Below are positions 61,367 to 64,000 of a stretch of DNA of 64,000 nucleotides, piece after piece. Each line of letters opens with the position of its first letter. Position 1 is the first letter of the stretch. Location: contig OY755171.1 of the NCBI GenBank assembly GCA_963576735.1, forward strand, positions 5,456,001 through 5,520,000. The letters are read 5' to 3'. This DNA is from Bedellia somnulentella. Taxonomy: Eukaryota > Arthropoda > Insecta > Lepidoptera > Bedelliidae. The translations under genes and the position numbers were made by a program. The notes under the pieces were generated by a model. The model was not told the DNA's origin and made no database searches. It saw only the letters and a program-made list of their open reading frames with translations.

Positions 61367-64000
61367 AAGTGTAGACTACATGGCTACATGTTTATAGAGA
61401 ATTACTAGCAAAACAATCCAATGTTATCTGGTAGGCATCGTTTACATCGCGGCACTTTCACTCAAGAATATATTTAATTATTCTTAATTTTGATATAAAC
61501 TTTGCATTGTAGAAGCTCGTACTATAACTTTGTCAATACTCCTTGAAACAATTAATAAAATATAGTTTTCTGATCACGAGCATTGTATATTATTAGTGTG
61601 CCCAATATTGTTGTGTATTATTAGTGGCATTGTTGAAATCAAAATATAAAGAAGTAAAAAAAGTCAAATAGTCAAAAAGTTTATTTTTCAAAATTAAGTT
61701 AAAGACTAACATTTTTTTAAACGTCAATTTTTTTAAATTTATCATTAGTCCGTTGCTTCGCAAAGTGTTCGTAAAGAGAAGAAGCAACAAAGAAACCCTT
61801 TACATTCTCATTTTTTCATTTTTAAAATATGGTTTGTACAATTTTGGGTCATATAAAAGATTACTTTATAAAAGATTTTCTATTTTTACTTTATAGAAGT
61901 TTCACCTTAATTGTTCTTTTTTGCGCTCCCAAAAACATATGTGTAGCGACGCGCTGTCAGTACACAATGACGCGCACTACATAGAAACGCTGACAGTGCA
62001 AGAAGAATCACATTCCACAGCAACACGAAACCAAGTAATATACGTCACACGCGTCATCAAGACTCGCCATACAAATCGTACATCGCGCAATCGAAGTTTC
62101 TAAAACATTTACTATATATACAAGTTCCAACTTAATACAGTTGGACCGCGGTCCCCAGGCATACCACCGCCTGGCGGAAGATCTTCCCTTTTCCTCCACA
62201 ATATGAAAACAATATTACGCTCATTATATTGTAATATGCATTACAAGTGAAATTAGGATAGGGTTTTGTGATTAATGGTTTGCAACCCTTTAGAAGCTTG
62301 TAATCCTTTATGTTATAACTAGATATATACAAAAATGAGGTAAATGTTTGAAATATTATAGGAATAATAATTCTTTTTTTATTCAAAGACGAGTAATATA
62401 TTATGACAACAAATTTTCGCATTTGTTTATTTGAATGTTCGGTGAGGAATATTCGTAGATATAATACTTTTTTATTGAATGAACACAATTTTATGCAGAT
62501 TTCTACATGCAGTTAGCAACTTAGGTAACTCAGTAGGGAAGAATTTCTACTATATATATCAGGAGTGTGAGTTTTCATGCTGCTGAGCTGGCACTAATAT
62601 ATTTTTGTCAATACTCGTATTTCATCGTTCATACGAAATATATATATACGAAACAGTTGGTAATTGTGTATTGTTTTACGTTTTAATATAAAATTCTGCT
62701 TAATTGAGCCAACGCTATCTGTTTTTATTTTTTTCTTTCATGGGTCATCGTGAGAATAAATAACATGAGAAGCCACACAGCATTGTTGCATTGAGGTTGT
62801 GATAGTTGAATTAAAGATACATTATATAATGATAATACTCGTAGTGTACTATAATAGAAAGGATAAAGTGGATATCTGCATAAAATCATTAGCTGCAAAA
62901 TTAGAAAGTTAAAATTTTGAATTAAATATTACACTTTGGAATGTGTCCATAATTGGTGTTAATGAATATTTTGGCGATGTAGTCTAAGTTCTATAATTTA
63001 AAAAATTCAGATTATAAAATTCAATAAACTGAACTGTTAGTTTGTGAAGTAATCTTAACAGCTTGTTTGCATACATGTACGACAGGAACGCTTTCCTTTG
63101 CTCTTAATTTTTTAGTTTACTGGGAAATAGTTTTTATTGTTCTTGTGTATCGAATTAAATGTAGTCCTAAGTTATTTTTTGCCTAATTAATAAGCGGTGA
63201 CGCTAAAGAAAAAGATAAAGACGATTGGATATTCAAAGTCATAAAATAATATATAAGCATATGTTAATTATTTCTGTTCAATTTTTCTATTCTATATTAA
63301 ATCCTTAATGAGAATATGTAAATTTTACAATATTTGTATTTGACCTTGCATCGTTAAGAATCCCTAAAAATATGGCTTCCCGGGGGAATAATTCGCGGTA
63401 AGTTCGCCCATTAACTTTTATCTTTCGACCGAGGGGCGGGATTTGACCCTCACCGGACGTACATTTTGTTTTTGGGCTCAGGGAAATCCGATGGATAATG
63501 GACTTTTGCATTTAAATACTTACTACACTTTCATTTTGGAGTTAAATCCTGCGTGCAAAAGTTCAAATTGTATGTAAGTTAAATATATATAAAAATAAAC
63601 ACATCAGAAGACGATCTTAATAATCTCGATGATTCAACATTTTCTTGAATCATCCCATAGTTCTTGATCCTGTCATTATAAAATAATTTCAAAATTACAC
63701 ATAAATTATAACATAACACACCTTTACTTATTAATAAAATACGGTTTTTAGATAGAATATTTGAAAAAACTGTCTGCATGACATTTAGTCCGTCTTATCT
63801 CTGAAGCAGCTAAACAGATTTTTACGGAACTTACACTAGCAGATGTGATTCAAGCAACTTTATTAAAAACAACACAAACAGGGCAAACATATCGCCCTAT
63901 ATACGGCGATTTGGTAGTGCACCACACTGACGAAGTCCGTCTTGATGATTGTATTTGTGATTATAGAGTGCCGTTTTCTATCTAATACATTGTTATGTAC
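61367..64000. other. Long AT-rich stretch with two GC-richer islands
   Basis: Island 1 (61925-62190) has an inverted word pair (CGCTGTCAG / CTGACAG) and a CCGCGGTCCCCAGGCATACC segment; it may be a solo LTR or another repeat end, not proven. Island 2 (63355-63510) has open text on - (SPKTKCTSGEGQIPPLGR, VNGRTYRELFPREA) and a GTAAGT donor-like word on +; it could be an exon or a conserved repeat. No call is made for either. The rest has nothing recognised. Confidence 0.3.

Noticed and set aside
61925..62190. Solo LTR of a Ty3 or copia element
   Set aside because: No clear TG...CA boundaries or target duplication could be set, and there is no second copy in the window.
63305..63511. Exon reading SPKTKCTSGEGQIPPLGR on the minus strand
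   Set aside because: Some protein-like text, but splice-like words occur on both strands and no family is recognised; left as an unassigned island.

Overview
The window looks like insect nuclear DNA, most probably from a moth or butterfly. It is AT-rich and almost gene-free. It is packed with BEL/Pao LTR elements, non-LTR retrotransposons with I-type and CR1/Jockey-type coding regions, Helitrons with lepidopteran-type TC...CTAG ends, mariner and Tc1 relics, MITEs and short SINE-like repeats. The order Lepidoptera is an inference from this repeat mix; no taxonomic marker gene is visible. No complete host gene was recognised. Three short candidate exons are flagged: a THAP-type first exon near 24.2 kb, a possible internal exon near 43.5 kb and a possible terminal exon near 57.4 kb.

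Layout. 1-7.9 kb: a degraded Helitron end, LINE 3' ends, SINE-like copies and a 1-kb Helitron (6639-7642). 7.9-14.3 kb: a complete BEL/Pao element on + (7899-14321), with 454-bp LTRs that look identical and an AAGTG target duplication. It sits inside an older SINE-like copy, and its reverse transcriptase lacks the motif A aspartate. 14.7-22.1 kb: a second complete BEL/Pao element on - (14667-22116), with 403-bp LTRs that look identical, an AATGC duplication, a tRNA-Lys-like primer site and all catalytic residues I could check. 22-29 kb: a small MITE, the THAP-like exon, two broken LINE 3' ends, a Helitron relic and a full-length tRNA-headed SINE.

29.5-40.3 kb: a compound block bounded by inverted termini (29458 and 40287, each next to TA). 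It holds a 316-bp tandem array of tRNA-like units, a 5'-truncated LINE inserted in a 192-bp tandem duplication, a Harbinger-like foldback MITE, and an apparently intact two-ORF I-type LINE (34.6-39.97 kb). 41-64 kb: many more SINE-like copies, a Helitron on -, a mariner relic, a Tc1 relic carrying a SINE insertion with a 12-bp target duplication, a piggyBac-like TTAA MITE, a large hairpin element and a LINE 3' end.

How the parts work together. The coding elements are autonomous or formerly autonomous transposons; the short repeats are probably their parasites. The clearest link is that two SINE families and one LINE share the same 3' architecture: a small C-rich/G-rich hairpin, then a GCGTGA-type box, then a (TATG)n-like tail. 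This suggests that the LINE machinery moves both SINEs.
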